In this document: piece by piece, positions 37,326 to 46,299 of the stretch
Layout of the letters: each line of letters opens with the position of its first letter
Numbering within the stretch: position 1 is the first letter of the stretch
NCBI GenBank assembly: GCA_030831945.1
Contig: JAURKC010000008.1
Coordinates: 62,001-126,000 of the forward strand
Direction of reading: 5' to 3'
Length of the DNA stretch: 64,000 nt
DNA from: Ferruginibacter sp.
GTDB lineage: Bacteria; Bacteroidota; Bacteroidia; Chitinophagales; Chitinophagaceae
Notes under the pieces: model-generated
Told to the model about the DNA's origin: nothing
The model's input: the letters and a program-made list of their open reading frames with translations, nothing else
Database searches by the model: none
Position numbers and translations under genes: made by a program

Positions 37326-38888
37326 TTACATTTTAATTCCATTGACCAATCGACTTATCTGTAATGGATTGGATTCTTTTAATTCATCAGGTAACAAATG
37401 TTCTGGAAATTCTTGAAAACAAATAGGTCTTGTAAATCGATAGATAGATTGTGAACCAACAGAAGTACTTCTAGAGTCTGTAGTTGCAGGATAGGGCCCA
37501 CTGTGTACGATTGCATTACCAACTTCTACTCCTGTAGGAAATCCATTAATATTAAGTCTTCCTGCTTTTTCTTTTAGTAAATTGATAAGCGATCCAGAAT
37601 TTTTTAATTCGTCATCAGTACCATGAATACTAGCAGTAAGCTGACCTTTTAAGTGAAGGATACATTCTGTTAGTTCATTCATGTCTTTAGCAACTATAGC
37701 AACCGACGATGGTCCGAAAACTTCTTCTGTTAGAGAAGGATTTTTTATCAGCATTTGCGCATCTATTTGCAATAAATGAGGTTGAGCAGTAGAAGCGTCA
37801 AATTCAGTCAAACCAACTGCACCTTCCGTATTTCTTTGATCACTAATCCCTTTACAATAGGCATCGAAAATGCCGTTGGTAAGTAACGGTACACTTGGTT
37901 TTGTTGTTATAGCATCAGCCAACAGTTTAATAAAATTATCAGAGTCCGCATTTTTTATCAATAAGAATACACCAGGATTAGTACAAAACTGTCCAGCTCC
38001 TAATACGATCGAGCCAGCAAATGCCTCTGCTAATTCAGCAGATTTTTTTGCTAGTATTTCAGGTAAAAATATTACAGGGTTTACACTACTCATTTCTGCA
38101 TACACTGGAATCGGTTCTTCTCTTCTTACAGCAGCATCATATAAAGCCTTTCCGCCTTTTAATGAACCCGTAAATCCTACTGCTTTTATTATTGGATGAG
38201 TAACCAAAGCTTGTCCTACTTGGTGACTGATGCCATGTACCATTGAAAATACTCCATCAGGCATATTGCATTTTTTTGCAGCCCGGATAATTGCACCGCC
38301 TACTAATTCGCAAGAAGCTGGATGAGCCGGATGAGCCTTGAAAACTACAGGACATCCTGCTGCAAGGGCAGAAGCGGTATCCCCTCCAGCAACAGAAAAT
38401 GCTAATGGAAAATTACTTGCTCCAAAAACAGCCACTGGTCCAATGGCAATTTGCATTTGTCGAATATCTACTCTTGGTAATGGTTTACGATCTGGAAGCG
38501 CTTTATCAATAATTGCATTTACCCATGAACCTTCTGTTAGTTGAGCAGCAAAAAGACGTAACTGACCAGTAGTTCTTCCTCTCTCACCGGTAATTCTTGC
38601 AATAGGTAAGCCGGTTTCTTTAATCGCTGTTTCAATTAAATCCATGTCTAAGCCTTCTATTTCTGTAGCAATACATTCAAGAAAGGCTGCCTTTTCTTTA
38701 CCACTTTTATTTTTATAAATACTAAAGGCTTCTGCTGCTAATGAAATTGCTGCATTAATTTCTGTTGTTGTAGCCTCAAAAAATTTTTCAGCTAATGGCG
38801 TATGCTTAGCTACATCATAAGCATTAAAGCTGCTAGTACCTAGTGCAGAAAGGTTATTACCGATAATGTTTTTTCCGTGTATAGTCAT
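37326..38888 (-). CDS. aldehyde dehydrogenase, alpha-ketoglutarate semialdehyde (2,5-dioxovalerate) type
   Basis: 520 residues. The N-terminus [18 protein letters not shown] and the segment GGDTASALAAGCPVVFKAHPAHP are those of the NADP-dependent ketoglutarate-semialdehyde dehydrogenase branch (EC 1.2.1.26). The catalytic Cys302 is in GAGQFCTNPG and the general-base Glu in AEMSSVNPVIFLPE. It oxidises 2-oxoglutarate semialdehyde to 2-oxoglutarate, the last step of oxidative pentose, hexarate or hydroxyproline routes. Its ATG overlaps the stop of the FAH-family gene by one base (TAATG), so the two are one operon and probably consecutive steps. Confidence 0.86.
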   Translation of the reverse strand: MTIHGKNIIGNNLSALGTSSFNAYDVAKHTPLAEKFFEATTTEINAAISLAAEAFSIYKNKSGKEKAAFLECIATEIEGLDMDLIETAIKETGLPIARITGERGRTTGQLRLFAAQLTEGSWVNAIIDKALPDRKPLPRVDIRQMQIAIGPVAVFGASNFPLAFSVAGGDTASALAAGCPVVFKAHPAHPASCELVGGAIIRAAKKCNMPDGVFSMVHGISHQVGQALVTHPIIKAVGFTGSLKGGKALYDAAVRREEPIPVYAEMSSVNPVIFLPEILAKKSAELAEAFAGSIVLGAGQFCTNPGVFLLIKNADSDNFIKLLADAITTKPSVPLLTNGIFDAYCKGISDQRNTEGAVGLTEFDASTAQPHLLQIDAQMLIKNPSLTEEVFGPSSVAIVAKDMNELTECILHLKGQLTASIHGTDDELKNSGSLINLLKEKAGRLNINGFPTGVEVGNAIVHSGPYPATTDSRSTSVGSQSIYRFTRPICFQEFPEHLLPDELKESNPLQISRLVNGIKM

Positions 38889-39724
38889 TAGGCTACTGTG
38901 TTTTTAAGGGTTCCAATATGTTCGATGGTTATATTTATGCTATCTCCACTTTGTAAAGTGAAACTGTTGGGAGGTACAATACCAGTACCTGTCATTAAAA
39001 AGCATCCATTAGGAAATGAACATTCTTTATACAAGTAACTTACTAAATCGGTATGTGTTCTTTTCATTTGACTGATAGCAATTCGATCTGAAAACATGAC
39101 CACATTATTTCTTTCGATTGAAATTTCAATACTAGCATCTGGAGATATAGGTTGATCCGGAACATAGATACATGGACCTAATGCAGCACATCCTTCATAC
39201 ATCTTAGCTTGAGGTAAGTACAATGGATTCTCTCCTTCAATACTTCTTGAACTCATATCATTACCAATCGTGTATCCGACTATATTTCCAGCGCTGGTAA
39301 TGAATAAGGTAAGTTCTGGTTCTGGAACATCCCAAGTAGAGTCTTTTCTTATTCTAACTAAACCATTTTGTCCAACGGTTCTCTGTGCAGTTGCTTTAAA
39401 AAATATTTCTGGTCTCGGTGCGTCATATACTTTATCATAAAAAGTACCCCCTCCAGCATCCTTGGATTCTTCTACTCTCGCATGACGACTTCTTAAATAA
39501 GTAACTCCTGCTGCCCATATTTCTTGTTGATCAATGGGTGCTAGAATAGTCTGCTCATTTAGCCATTCGAGACTTACTGTTTTTTTGTTAGCGGCTATTT
39601 CTGAACTAAGTAATTGGTACAAATTATCTCGGTTGATTAATTGGTCCCAGTTAGTTGAAGGGAATAAATGATAAGCTCCCTGATGTTCAATTACATTACC
39701 TGAATTGGTTTTATAGATTTTCAT
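38888..39724 (-). CDS. fumarylacetoacetate-hydrolase-family protein, 2-keto-3-deoxypentonate dehydratase-like
   Basis: 278 residues. FAH fold with the metal-site blocks [28 protein letters not shown] (split; about 150-177) and the stretch [15 protein letters not shown], which I associate with 2-keto-3-deoxyarabinonate dehydratase (KdaD) of the archaeal Weimberg-type pathway. That enzyme makes 2-oxoglutarate semialdehyde, exactly the substrate of the one-base-overlapping downstream dehydrogenase. Other FAH enzymes hydrolyse 2,4-diketo acids, so a diketo-deoxy-sugar-acid hydrolase is the main alternative. No pentose dehydrogenase or pentonate dehydratase is next to it. Confidence 0.75.
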   Translation of the reverse strand: MKIYKTNSGNVIEHQGAYHLFPSTNWDQLINRDNLYQLLSSEIAANKKTVSLEWLNEQTILAPIDQQEIWAAGVTYLRSRHARVEESKDAGGGTFYDKVYDAPRPEIFFKATAQRTVGQNGLVRIRKDSTWDVPEPELTLFITSAGNIVGYTIGNDMSSRSIEGENPLYLPQAKMYEGCAALGPCIYVPDQPISPDASIEISIERNNVVMFSDRIAISQMKRTHTDLVSYLYKECSFPNGCFLMTGTGIVPPNSFTLQSGDSINITIEHIGTLKNTVA

Positions 39725-40064
39725 ATATTAAAATTTAATCTCCAAAAGAATTTAAATATTCCTAATTTTTATATTGTTATAACTATACTGCGAAAATAAT
39801 CGATCTAAAACTATTGTGCTTGAAAATTATTTTCAAAAATCGAGATGACATTTCGACTGCTTTTAAGGAAAAATACAAGTTACTAAAATTAACTATATAT
39901 CAGTTCAATTCAGTCGGGAAGATATTATTATAGTGATGGACGAATTCTCCATTTTTACATAGTATTGATTGGGTATCCTTTAAAATAGTGGCTGGTCGCT
40001 CATTCTTTCTATGCTTTTGAATAGTCCGAAAAAAAATGATAATTTTATTGATAATTATTAAAAA
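39725..40064. other. 340-base intergenic region between divergent genes
   Basis: No open frame of note, RNA gene or terminator. The region should hold the promoters of the minus-strand FAH/dehydrogenase pair and of the plus-strand hydrolase. Its one clear structure is the 17-bp palindrome at 39820-39836. The rest is AT-rich without other repeats that I could see. Confidence 0.7.
39820..39836. promoter_or_regulatory. 17-bp perfect palindrome, candidate operator
   Basis: TTGAAAATTATTTTCAA is symmetrical (8 + 1 + 8), 96 bases upstream of the FAH-family start codon and 229 bases upstream of the divergent hydrolase. A dimeric regulator could bind it. AT-rich palindromes arise by chance more easily, so this is tentative. 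Confidence 0.35.
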
Positions 40065-40964
40065 ATGAAAAACTTAATCATCATAATGGCTGCATTTGTT
40101 GTTACCAAAGTAGTAGGTCAAAATTCTACTGAAATGCCGCTATATAAAAACGGGGTGCCTAATTCTATTACAGCTCCTAATAAAGAAAATTCAACTTCTA
40201 GGGATAATATTATTCGAATTGCAAAAGTGAGCGTCCCTTCCTTTACGATTTTTAAACCTGCCAAGCCAAATGGAAAAGCAGTGATTATTTGCCCAGGTGG
40301 TGGATATTCCATCTTAGCTTTTGATAAAGAAGGTACAAATGTGGCAGAAGAATTTAATAAATGGGGAGTTACTGCATTTGTTCTAAAATATAGGTTACCA
40401 GATGACTCAACGATGATTGATAAAAGTATTGCTCCATTACAAGATGCACAACAGGCTATTCGATTGATAAGAAATAATGCAAAACAGTGGGGAATTAATG
40501 CAAATCAAATTGGGATTATGGGATTCTCTGCCGGAGGACATTTAGCTTCTACAGCGGCTACTCATTTTGATTTCAAAGCTGATCCAGGTAATTCAGATAC
40601 AACTTCTACACGACCTGATTTTGCCATTTTAATTTATCCAGTGATCAGTTTCGATAGTTCTATTTATAATAAGGGCTCTAAAGATAATTTAATAGGTGTT
40701 CGTGCATCTGCAAAAAAAGTTAACTTTTTCAGTAATGATTTGCAGGTTACTCCTAATACACCTCCTTCTTTTTTAGTTCATGCTGGAGATGATAAAGGTG
40801 TATTGGTAGAAAATAGTATCCGTTATTATCAAGCTTGTATAAAAAATAAAGTATTGGCAGAAATGCATTTGTATCCAAAAGGTGGACATGGATTTGGTAT
40901 GAATAATAAAACTACCGATGATAACTGGTTGGAGAGATTACATAATTGGATGAACCGTTTGTAA
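40065..40964 (+). CDS. exported alpha/beta hydrolase (carbohydrate esterase-like)
   Basis: 299 residues with a signal peptide ending near VVGQ. Alpha/beta-hydrolase fold: the oxyanion loop ICPGGGYSILAFDKEG, nucleophile Ser155 in GFSAGGHLAS, an acid in HAGDDKG and His in YPKGGHGFGM. The BD-FAE/acetyl-xylan-esterase-like group with PGGGY loops is common in glycan-degrading Bacteroidota, and removal of acetyl groups from polysaccharides is the likely role. It precedes a lactonase-like gene by 67 bases. Confidence 0.82.
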   Translation: MKNLIIIMAAFVVTKVVGQNSTEMPLYKNGVPNSITAPNKENSTSRDNIIRIAKVSVPSFTIFKPAKPNGKAVIICPGGGYSILAFDKEGTNVAEEFNKWGVTAFVLKYRLPDDSTMIDKSIAPLQDAQQAIRLIRNNAKQWGINANQIGIMGFSAGGHLASTAATHFDFKADPGNSDTTSTRPDFAILIYPVISFDSSIYNKGSKDNLIGVRASAKKVNFFSNDLQVTPNTPPSFLVHAGDDKGVLVENSIRYYQACIKNKVLAEMHLYPKGGHGFGMNNKTTDDNWLERLHNWMNRL

Positions 40965-41031
40965 AATCTAGGATATATAAAGCTTTGCTATTTCAACTCC
41001 CAAGAATATAAATTATTACAACGATTGACTT

Positions 41032-41901
41032 ATGAATGAAAAAACTACTTCTCTACTGCCTACTAAAATTTCACAGCGAATAGATGCCCATCAGCATTTT
41101 TGGAACTTTGATCCTGTTCGTGATAGTTGGATAAATGATGAGATGGCTATTATACAAAGGGATTTTACGCCTGAGGACCTTCAAACTCAATTGAAAGAAA
41201 ATAATTTGGATGGTTCGGTGCTAGTCCAATGTGATCAAAGTGAAAAGGAAAACGAATTTCTGTTGAATCATGCTAATAATTTTGATTTTATAAAGGGAGT
41301 AGTTGGTTGGGTTGACCTGCAGTCTGATGACGTTGAAGATCGATTAGCTTATTATCATTCCTTTAACAAGATGAAAGGTTTTCGTCATATTTTACAAGGA
41401 GAATCGGAGAGAGCAATGATGCTTCGCCCTGCATTTATGAAGGGTATAAGTAAATTAAAAAACTTTGATTTCACTTATGATATTTTAATTTACCCAGATC
41501 AAATTCAATACATCGATGAATTTGTAAAGGCTTTTCCTGACCAAAAATTTGTTATTGATCATATCGCTAAACCTAATATCAAAGAAAAGAATATAGTAGA
41601 ATGGAAAAAGGGAATGGAAGCTTTGGCTGAATACCCTAACTTGTACTGTAAAATATCTGGAATGGTTACTGAAGCAGATTGGAAAAATAGAGGTAAGGAT
41701 GATTGCAAACCTTATATGGATGTAATCGTATCGTCTTTCGGAACTAAGCGGATTATGTTTGGTTCTGATTGGCCGGTTTGTTTAGTGGCTGCTTCTTATC
41801 AGCAAACTATGGAAATAGTAAGTAATTATTTTTCTTCTTTTACTGAAACTGAGCAACAGGATTTTTTTGGATTGAATGCTATTAATTTTTATAATCTTTA
41901 A
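41032..41901 (+). CDS. amidohydrolase-family lactonase, L-fuconolactonase-like
   Basis: 289 residues, cytoplasmic. COG3618-type amidohydrolase: RIDAHQHFWNFDPVRDSW at the N-terminus, GWVDLQSDDVEDRL, FVIDHIAKPNIKE and the catalytic Asp in MFGSDWPVC. Family members hydrolyse L-fucono-, L-rhamnono- and galactono-lactones in oxidative sugar pathways. It lies near the 2-keto-3-deoxy-acid genes at 37.3-39.7 kb on the other strand, which may belong to the same route. The actual lactone is not determined by sequence. Confidence 0.8.
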   Translation: MNEKTTSLLPTKISQRIDAHQHFWNFDPVRDSWINDEMAIIQRDFTPEDLQTQLKENNLDGSVLVQCDQSEKENEFLLNHANNFDFIKGVVGWVDLQSDDVEDRLAYYHSFNKMKGFRHILQGESERAMMLRPAFMKGISKLKNFDFTYDILIYPDQIQYIDEFVKAFPDQKFVIDHIAKPNIKEKNIVEWKKGMEALAEYPNLYCKISGMVTEADWKNRGKDDCKPYMDVIVSSFGTKRIMFGSDWPVCLVAASYQQTMEIVSNYFSSFTETEQQDFFGLNAINFYNL

Positions 41902-41925
41902 TTTTAATCACTTAATATTTTGACA

Positions 41926-42606
41926 ATGAAACATCTTTTTAAATTCACATTATTCCTTTCATTTATCTTATTTTCTTTTACCCCTCCGGCAAAAAAAGTG
42001 AAGGTAGTTTTCTTTGGAGATTCAATAACTCAAGCGGGTGTATCACCTACTGGATATATTGTCAAAATGGATAGCATTATCAAGCAGTCTAACTTATCAG
42101 ATCAGATTGAATTGGTAGGTGCAGGTATTGGCGGTAATAAAGTATACGATCTCTATCTTAGAATGGAAGAGGATGTTTTGAAAAAATCTCCTGATGTAGT
42201 AGTTATTTATGTAGGCATTAATGATGTTTGGCATAAGGCAAGCTCTGGCACTGGAACAGATGCTGATAAATTTGAAAAATTTTATCGTGCAATAATCAAA
42301 AAATTACAAGAGAAAAACATTAAAGTAATTGTTTGTACTCCTTCTGTAATAGGAGAAAGAAATGACCATTCTAATCAACAAGATGGTGACTTAAATTATT
42401 ATAGTAATATTATTCGAAGTATAGCTAAGGATATGTCATTGCCGGTATGCGATCTTCGTAAAGCATTTTCAGCTTATCTACAAGCTAACAATCCTTCTAA
42501 TGTAGAAAAGGGAATTCTTACTTCTGATCGAGTACATCTTAATCCTAAGGGGAATATATTTGTAGCAGGTGAGATGTGGAAGGTTTTGCAAAATAATATT
42601 CAGTAG
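41926..42606 (+). CDS. exported SGNH/GDSL hydrolase
   Basis: About 226 residues from the ATG at 41926; a TTG two codons earlier opens the same frame. A signal peptide (LFLSFILFSFTPPA) is followed by all four SGNH blocks: FFGDSITQAG (Ser33), GAGIGGNKV, YVGINDVW and DRVHLNPKG with the catalytic Asp and His. Likely a secreted esterase removing acetyl or other acyl groups from glycans. 24 bases follow the lactonase-like gene, so the two may be co-transcribed. Confidence 0.86.
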   Translation: MKHLFKFTLFLSFILFSFTPPAKKVKVVFFGDSITQAGVSPTGYIVKMDSIIKQSNLSDQIELVGAGIGGNKVYDLYLRMEEDVLKKSPDVVVIYVGINDVWHKASSGTGTDADKFEKFYRAIIKKLQEKNIKVIVCTPSVIGERNDHSNQQDGDLNYYSNIIRSIAKDMSLPVCDLRKAFSAYLQANNPSNVEKGILTSDRVHLNPKGNIFVAGEMWKVLQNNIQ

Positions 42607-42636
42607 TTAGCTGTTTATTATTTTCAAAGGCACTAG

Positions 42637-42705
42637 TGAGTTTATCTTCAGGGCTATTTTAATACTTTAGATCTAGTCTTTAGAATTAATTATTTGATAA
42701 ACTCA
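42637..42705. promoter_or_regulatory. 10-bp inverted repeat pair upstream of uxaB
   Basis: TGAGTTTATC at 42637-42646 and its exact complement GATAAACTCA at 42696-42705 face each other across 49 bases in the 124-base gap before uxaB; the right copy is 25 bases from the ATG. They could be two binding sites for a uronate regulator or the base of a leader hairpin. Confidence 0.4.
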
Positions 42706-42730
42706 GCAATTAATTAAAATAAAAAAATTC

Positions 42731-44233
42731 ATGTTACTTTCTAAAATTAATCTCAAGAATATAGAGGCAGGTAATACAACTTTTTCTAACGAAAGCCTAT
42801 TTGCATTACCCGAAAGAGTATTGCAGTTTGGAACCGGAGTTTTACTAAGAGGATTGCCAGATTACTTTATTGATAAGGCAAATAAAAAAGGGGTATTCAA
42901 TGGAAGGGTTGTGGTAGTAAAATCAACTGACGGGGGAGATGCTGTTGCATTTGATAACCAAGATGGTTTGTATACGCTTTGTATGCGCGGCTTGGTAAAT
43001 GGACAATCTGTTGAAGAAAATGTAATATGCTCTGCTATTAGTAGGGTATTGTCAGCAGCTACCCAATGGGAATTGGTATTGAAGTGCGCTCATAATTTCG
43101 AATTAAACATCATTATATCTAATACTACTGAGGTGGGTATCGAACTGGTGAAAGAACATATTAATGCTAATCCTCCTAGTTCTTATCCTGCTAAATTATT
43201 AGCTTTTTTATATGAACGCTATAAGGCTTTTGATGGAAGTGCAACAGCTGGAATGGTGATTGTACCTACTGAATTGATATCGGATAATGCAAAAAAAATA
43301 AAGGCAATTGTTTTTGAATTGGCTGAGTTTAATGGTCTGGAAGACAAGTTTATTCAGTGGCTTGAAAAACATAATCATTTTTGTAATTCTCTAGTAGATA
43401 GAATTGTTCCTGGAAAACCTGCAGCCGATAAAAAGAGTTTATTGGAAGCGCAATTAGGTTATCAAGATGATTTAATTACAATGAGTGAGGTATATAGCCT
43501 TTGGGCAATAGAGGGAAATCAACAGGTTAAAGAAGTATTGTCTTTTGCATCCGTCGATGAGCGTGTTATCATTACAGATGATATTACTCAATTTAAGGAG
43601 CTTAAATTGAGGTTATTAAATGGAACTCATACAATGAGTTGTGGTGTAGCATTTTTAGCTGGTTTTACTACGGTTAAGCAAGCGATGGCAGACAAAGTAC
43701 TGGGTAATTTCGTTAAACAACTCATGGTAAAAGAAATTGCTCGGGCAATTCCTTATCCAGTAGCAGAAAAGGAGGCAACTGATTTTTCTGCAAAGGTGAT
43801 TGATCGCTTTAGTAATCCAACGATAGAGCATCAGTGGATCAGTATCACCCTTAATTATACTTCTAAACTAAAAATGAGGGTAGTACAAGTTTTACATCGA
43901 TATACTGAACTTTATTCCGCTGTTCCTGAAAAAATTTCTATTGGTTTTGCTGCCTGGTTACTTTTTATGAAGGCAGTTAAAAAAGAGGGAAATGTTTATT
44001 TTGGCGAGCTGAATGGCCAACCTTATCCTATAAAGGATGAGATGGCGGAGTATTTTTTTACTCATTGGAAAAATCTGTCCACTGAAAATTTAGTAAAAAC
44101 AGTTTTAAGTGATCTTGCTTTATGGGATGCCGATCTTACTAAAATACCAGGATTTGAAAATAGCGTTACTGATAATTTAGTTCAGATAATGCAAGAGGGG
44201 GTTTTATCAGTGATTCAGAAAGCAGAAAAATAG
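42731..44233 (+). CDS. uxaB: tagaturonate reductase (altronate oxidoreductase)
   Basis: 500 residues, polyol/mannitol dehydrogenase family, normal for UxaB. N-terminal LPERVLQFGTGVLLRGLPDYF is the family's nucleotide-binding opening; NTTEVGIEL, VDRIVPGKP and RLLNGTHTMSCGVAFLAG (with catalytic Lys/His region) follow. It reduces D-tagaturonate, formed from galacturonate by UxaC, to D-altronate. It is followed by uxaC after 76 bases. Altronate dehydratase, the next step, is not in the window. Confidence 0.93.
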   Translation: MLLSKINLKNIEAGNTTFSNESLFALPERVLQFGTGVLLRGLPDYFIDKANKKGVFNGRVVVVKSTDGGDAVAFDNQDGLYTLCMRGLVNGQSVEENVICSAISRVLSAATQWELVLKCAHNFELNIIISNTTEVGIELVKEHINANPPSSYPAKLLAFLYERYKAFDGSATAGMVIVPTELISDNAKKIKAIVFELAEFNGLEDKFIQWLEKHNHFCNSLVDRIVPGKPAADKKSLLEAQLGYQDDLITMSEVYSLWAIEGNQQVKEVLSFASVDERVIITDDITQFKELKLRLLNGTHTMSCGVAFLAGFTTVKQAMADKVLGNFVKQLMVKEIARAIPYPVAEKEATDFSAKVIDRFSNPTIEHQWISITLNYTSKLKMRVVQVLHRYTELYSAVPEKISIGFAAWLLFMKAVKKEGNVYFGELNGQPYPIKDEMAEYFFTHWKNLSTENLVKTVLSDLALWDADLTKIPGFENSVTDNLVQIMQEGVLSVIQKAEK

Positions 44234-44309
44234 TTTGGAATTCTTATTCAAATATTTAGCTGAGCTTTAAAAATTTTAGAATTAATTTTTTGAAAAAAGA
44301 GGAAATTGT

Positions 44310-45710
44310 ATGAAAAGTTTTTTAGATAAAGATTTCTTGTTGCAAACTGATACAGCCAAGCAACTATATCATCAGTTTGCAAAAGAAATGCCCATTATTG
44401 ATTACCATAATCATCTGTTACCAGAGCAAATTGCTAATGATGTAAATTTTGAAAACCTTACTCAGATTTGGCTTTATGGCGATCATTATAAGTGGAGAGC
44501 TATGCGGAGTAATGGGGTAAATGAAAAGTATTGTACTGGTGATGCTACGGATTATGAAAAGTTTGAACAATGGGCTGCTACTGTACCCTATACTTTAAGA
44601 AATCCTTTGTATCATTGGACACACTTAGAATTACAACGTTATTTTGATGTAGATAAAATCCTTTCCCCTGATACTGCAAAAGAAATTTATGATCATTGTT
44701 CTGCAAAATTGAAAACACCAGCTTATTCGGTTAGAAATTTATTAAGGAAAATGAACGTAAAAGTTCTTTGTACTACGGATGATCCAATTGATTCACTTGA
44801 GCATCATAAAAAAATAAAAGCTGATGGATTTGAAATCAAAGTGCTACCTGCTTTTCGTCCTGATAAAGCAATGAATGTTGATGATGTAGATTCTTTTAAT
44901 GCGTATGTCAATAAATTACAAGCCGTTACTAATATTTTGATTGCTAGCTGGGATGATTATTTAGCCGCTTTAAAAAGCCGTCATGATTTTTTTGCAGAAA
45001 ATGGCTGTTGTATAAGCGATCATGGGTTGGAACAACTTTATGCAGTGGATTATCAAGAATCCGAAGTCAGAAATATTTTCAGAAAATTGACCGCAGGAGA
45101 GTCTATTTCGCAACCAGAAAATATCAAATTCAAATCAGCCATGTTGGTAAAATTTGCTGAATGGGATCATGAAAAAAAATGGGTACAACAATTTCATTTG
45201 GGAGCACTCCGAAACAATAATGCAAGGATGTTAACCACCTTGGGAGCAGATACTGGATGGGACTCTATTGGTGATTTTTCTCAGGCAAAGCAATTGTCTA
45301 AATTCTTAGATCGTTTAGATAGTACCAATCAATTAGCAAAAACTATTTTATATAATCTTAATCCAGCTGACAACGAATTGATGGCGGCTATGATTGGTAA
45401 CTATAATGACGGAACGGTTGCTGGAAAAATACAGTATGGCTCGTCTTGGTGGTTTTTAGATCAAAAACAAGGTATGACTCAACAGATTAATGCATTAAGT
45501 AATCTGGGTTTACTATCTAGGTTTATAGGCATGCTTACGGATAGTCGTAGTTTTATGAGTTATCCTAGACACGAATATTTCAGAAGAATTCTCTGTAATA
45601 TTCTTGGTGAAGAAATCGAAAATGGTGAATTGCCTAATGATTTAGCATGGACTGGAAAAGTAGTTCAAGATATTTGTTATAATAATGCGAAAGAATATTT
45701 TGGCTGGTAA
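44310..45710 (+). CDS. uxaC: glucuronate/galacturonate isomerase
   Basis: 466 residues, amidohydrolase-superfamily uronate isomerase of standard length. It has PIIDYHNHLLPEQIA near the N-terminus (metal histidines), the DDPIDSLEHH segment, HLGALRNNNARM and the C-terminal DSRSFMSYPRHEYFRRILCN, all typical of UxaC. It converts D-galacturonate to tagaturonate and D-glucuronate to fructuronate. It closes the uxaB-uxaC operon before the terminator at 45733-45763. Confidence 0.96.
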   Translation: MKSFLDKDFLLQTDTAKQLYHQFAKEMPIIDYHNHLLPEQIANDVNFENLTQIWLYGDHYKWRAMRSNGVNEKYCTGDATDYEKFEQWAATVPYTLRNPLYHWTHLELQRYFDVDKILSPDTAKEIYDHCSAKLKTPAYSVRNLLRKMNVKVLCTTDDPIDSLEHHKKIKADGFEIKVLPAFRPDKAMNVDDVDSFNAYVNKLQAVTNILIASWDDYLAALKSRHDFFAENGCCISDHGLEQLYAVDYQESEVRNIFRKLTAGESISQPENIKFKSAMLVKFAEWDHEKKWVQQFHLGALRNNNARMLTTLGADTGWDSIGDFSQAKQLSKFLDRLDSTNQLAKTILYNLNPADNELMAAMIGNYNDGTVAGKIQYGSSWWFLDQKQGMTQQINALSNLGLLSRFIGMLTDSRSFMSYPRHEYFRRILCNILGEEIENGELPNDLAWTGKVVQDICYNNAKEYFGW

Positions 45711-45732
45711 TTCTTTTTTCAGTAATTAGAAT

Positions 45733-45763
45733 AAAAAATGCAGCATTTTATGCTGCATTTTTT
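45733..45763. terminator. bidirectional intrinsic terminator after uxaC
   Basis: ATGCAGCAT (45738-45746) pairs with ATGCTGCAT (45750-45758) around a TTT loop, flanked by an A run on the left and a T run on the right. It can stop transcription from uxaC on the plus strand and from the YhcH-family gene on the minus strand, whose stop lies 27 bases away. Confidence 0.88.
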
Positions 45764-45789
45764 ATTTGCTAAAACCTAAACAGTTAAAG

Positions 45790-46248
45790 TTATTGAATAC
45801 GAACTTTAATGACCAGTTTTTTGATTGTTTTGTCGTTTACTGCAATCATAGGTGCATGAACATCTTCTGGAAATAGAATAACAAATTGTCCATTAGTTAG
45901 TTGAAAAAACATATCTGGTGCATCAGCGTAAAAGCTTACATCTTTATCTGGATTATATTCACCTTTCAATTGATTACAATGATTTCTAGATTTCCATCCA
46001 AAGGTTTCATGTCCGTTGATACATAATTGAATATCGATATTTTTATCATGACATTCAAATTTTGCAATCGATTCAGCGGCAGTCATTCCTTTTTTATCAG
46101 AAAAGATGGCTAGTAAGCCATCGGCAATTTCATACTTTCCAATTTCTATATTAGCTAAATCAACACTAGCTATGTATTCAAATGCTTTTGCAAATAGCGG
46201 ATGAATGGAGGTGTATTTTTTTGCGTTTTCTATACTGTCTATTATCAT
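45790..46248 (-). CDS. YhcH/YjgK/YiaL family protein (DUF386)
   Basis: 152 residues, cupin-like beta-sandwich. Family marks are the central FECHDKNIDIQLCINGHETFGW and the C-terminal FVILFPEDVHAPMIAVN, which contain the conserved His and Glu residues. Members are found in sialic acid, uronate and other sugar operons (for example E. coli YhcH) and are thought to help interconvert free sugars or remove metals; none of this is settled. It lies 51 bases after kdgK on the same strand and probably shares its transcript, which suggests a role in uronate use. Confidence 0.88.
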   Translation of the reverse strand: MIIDSIENAKKYTSIHPLFAKAFEYIASVDLANIEIGKYEIADGLLAIFSDKKGMTAAESIAKFECHDKNIDIQLCINGHETFGWKSRNHCNQLKGEYNPDKDVSFYADAPDMFFQLTNGQFVILFPEDVHAPMIAVNDKTIKKLVIKVRIQ

Positions 46249-46299
46249 AAAAGTCTAAGTTAGTTGATAGGATTAGCTAAAATTTGATTAAGATTACCA

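Noticed and set aside
37870..38199. 109-codon plus-strand frame inside the aldehyde dehydrogenase gene
   Set aside because: Antisense to the catalytic region of a well-supported gene.
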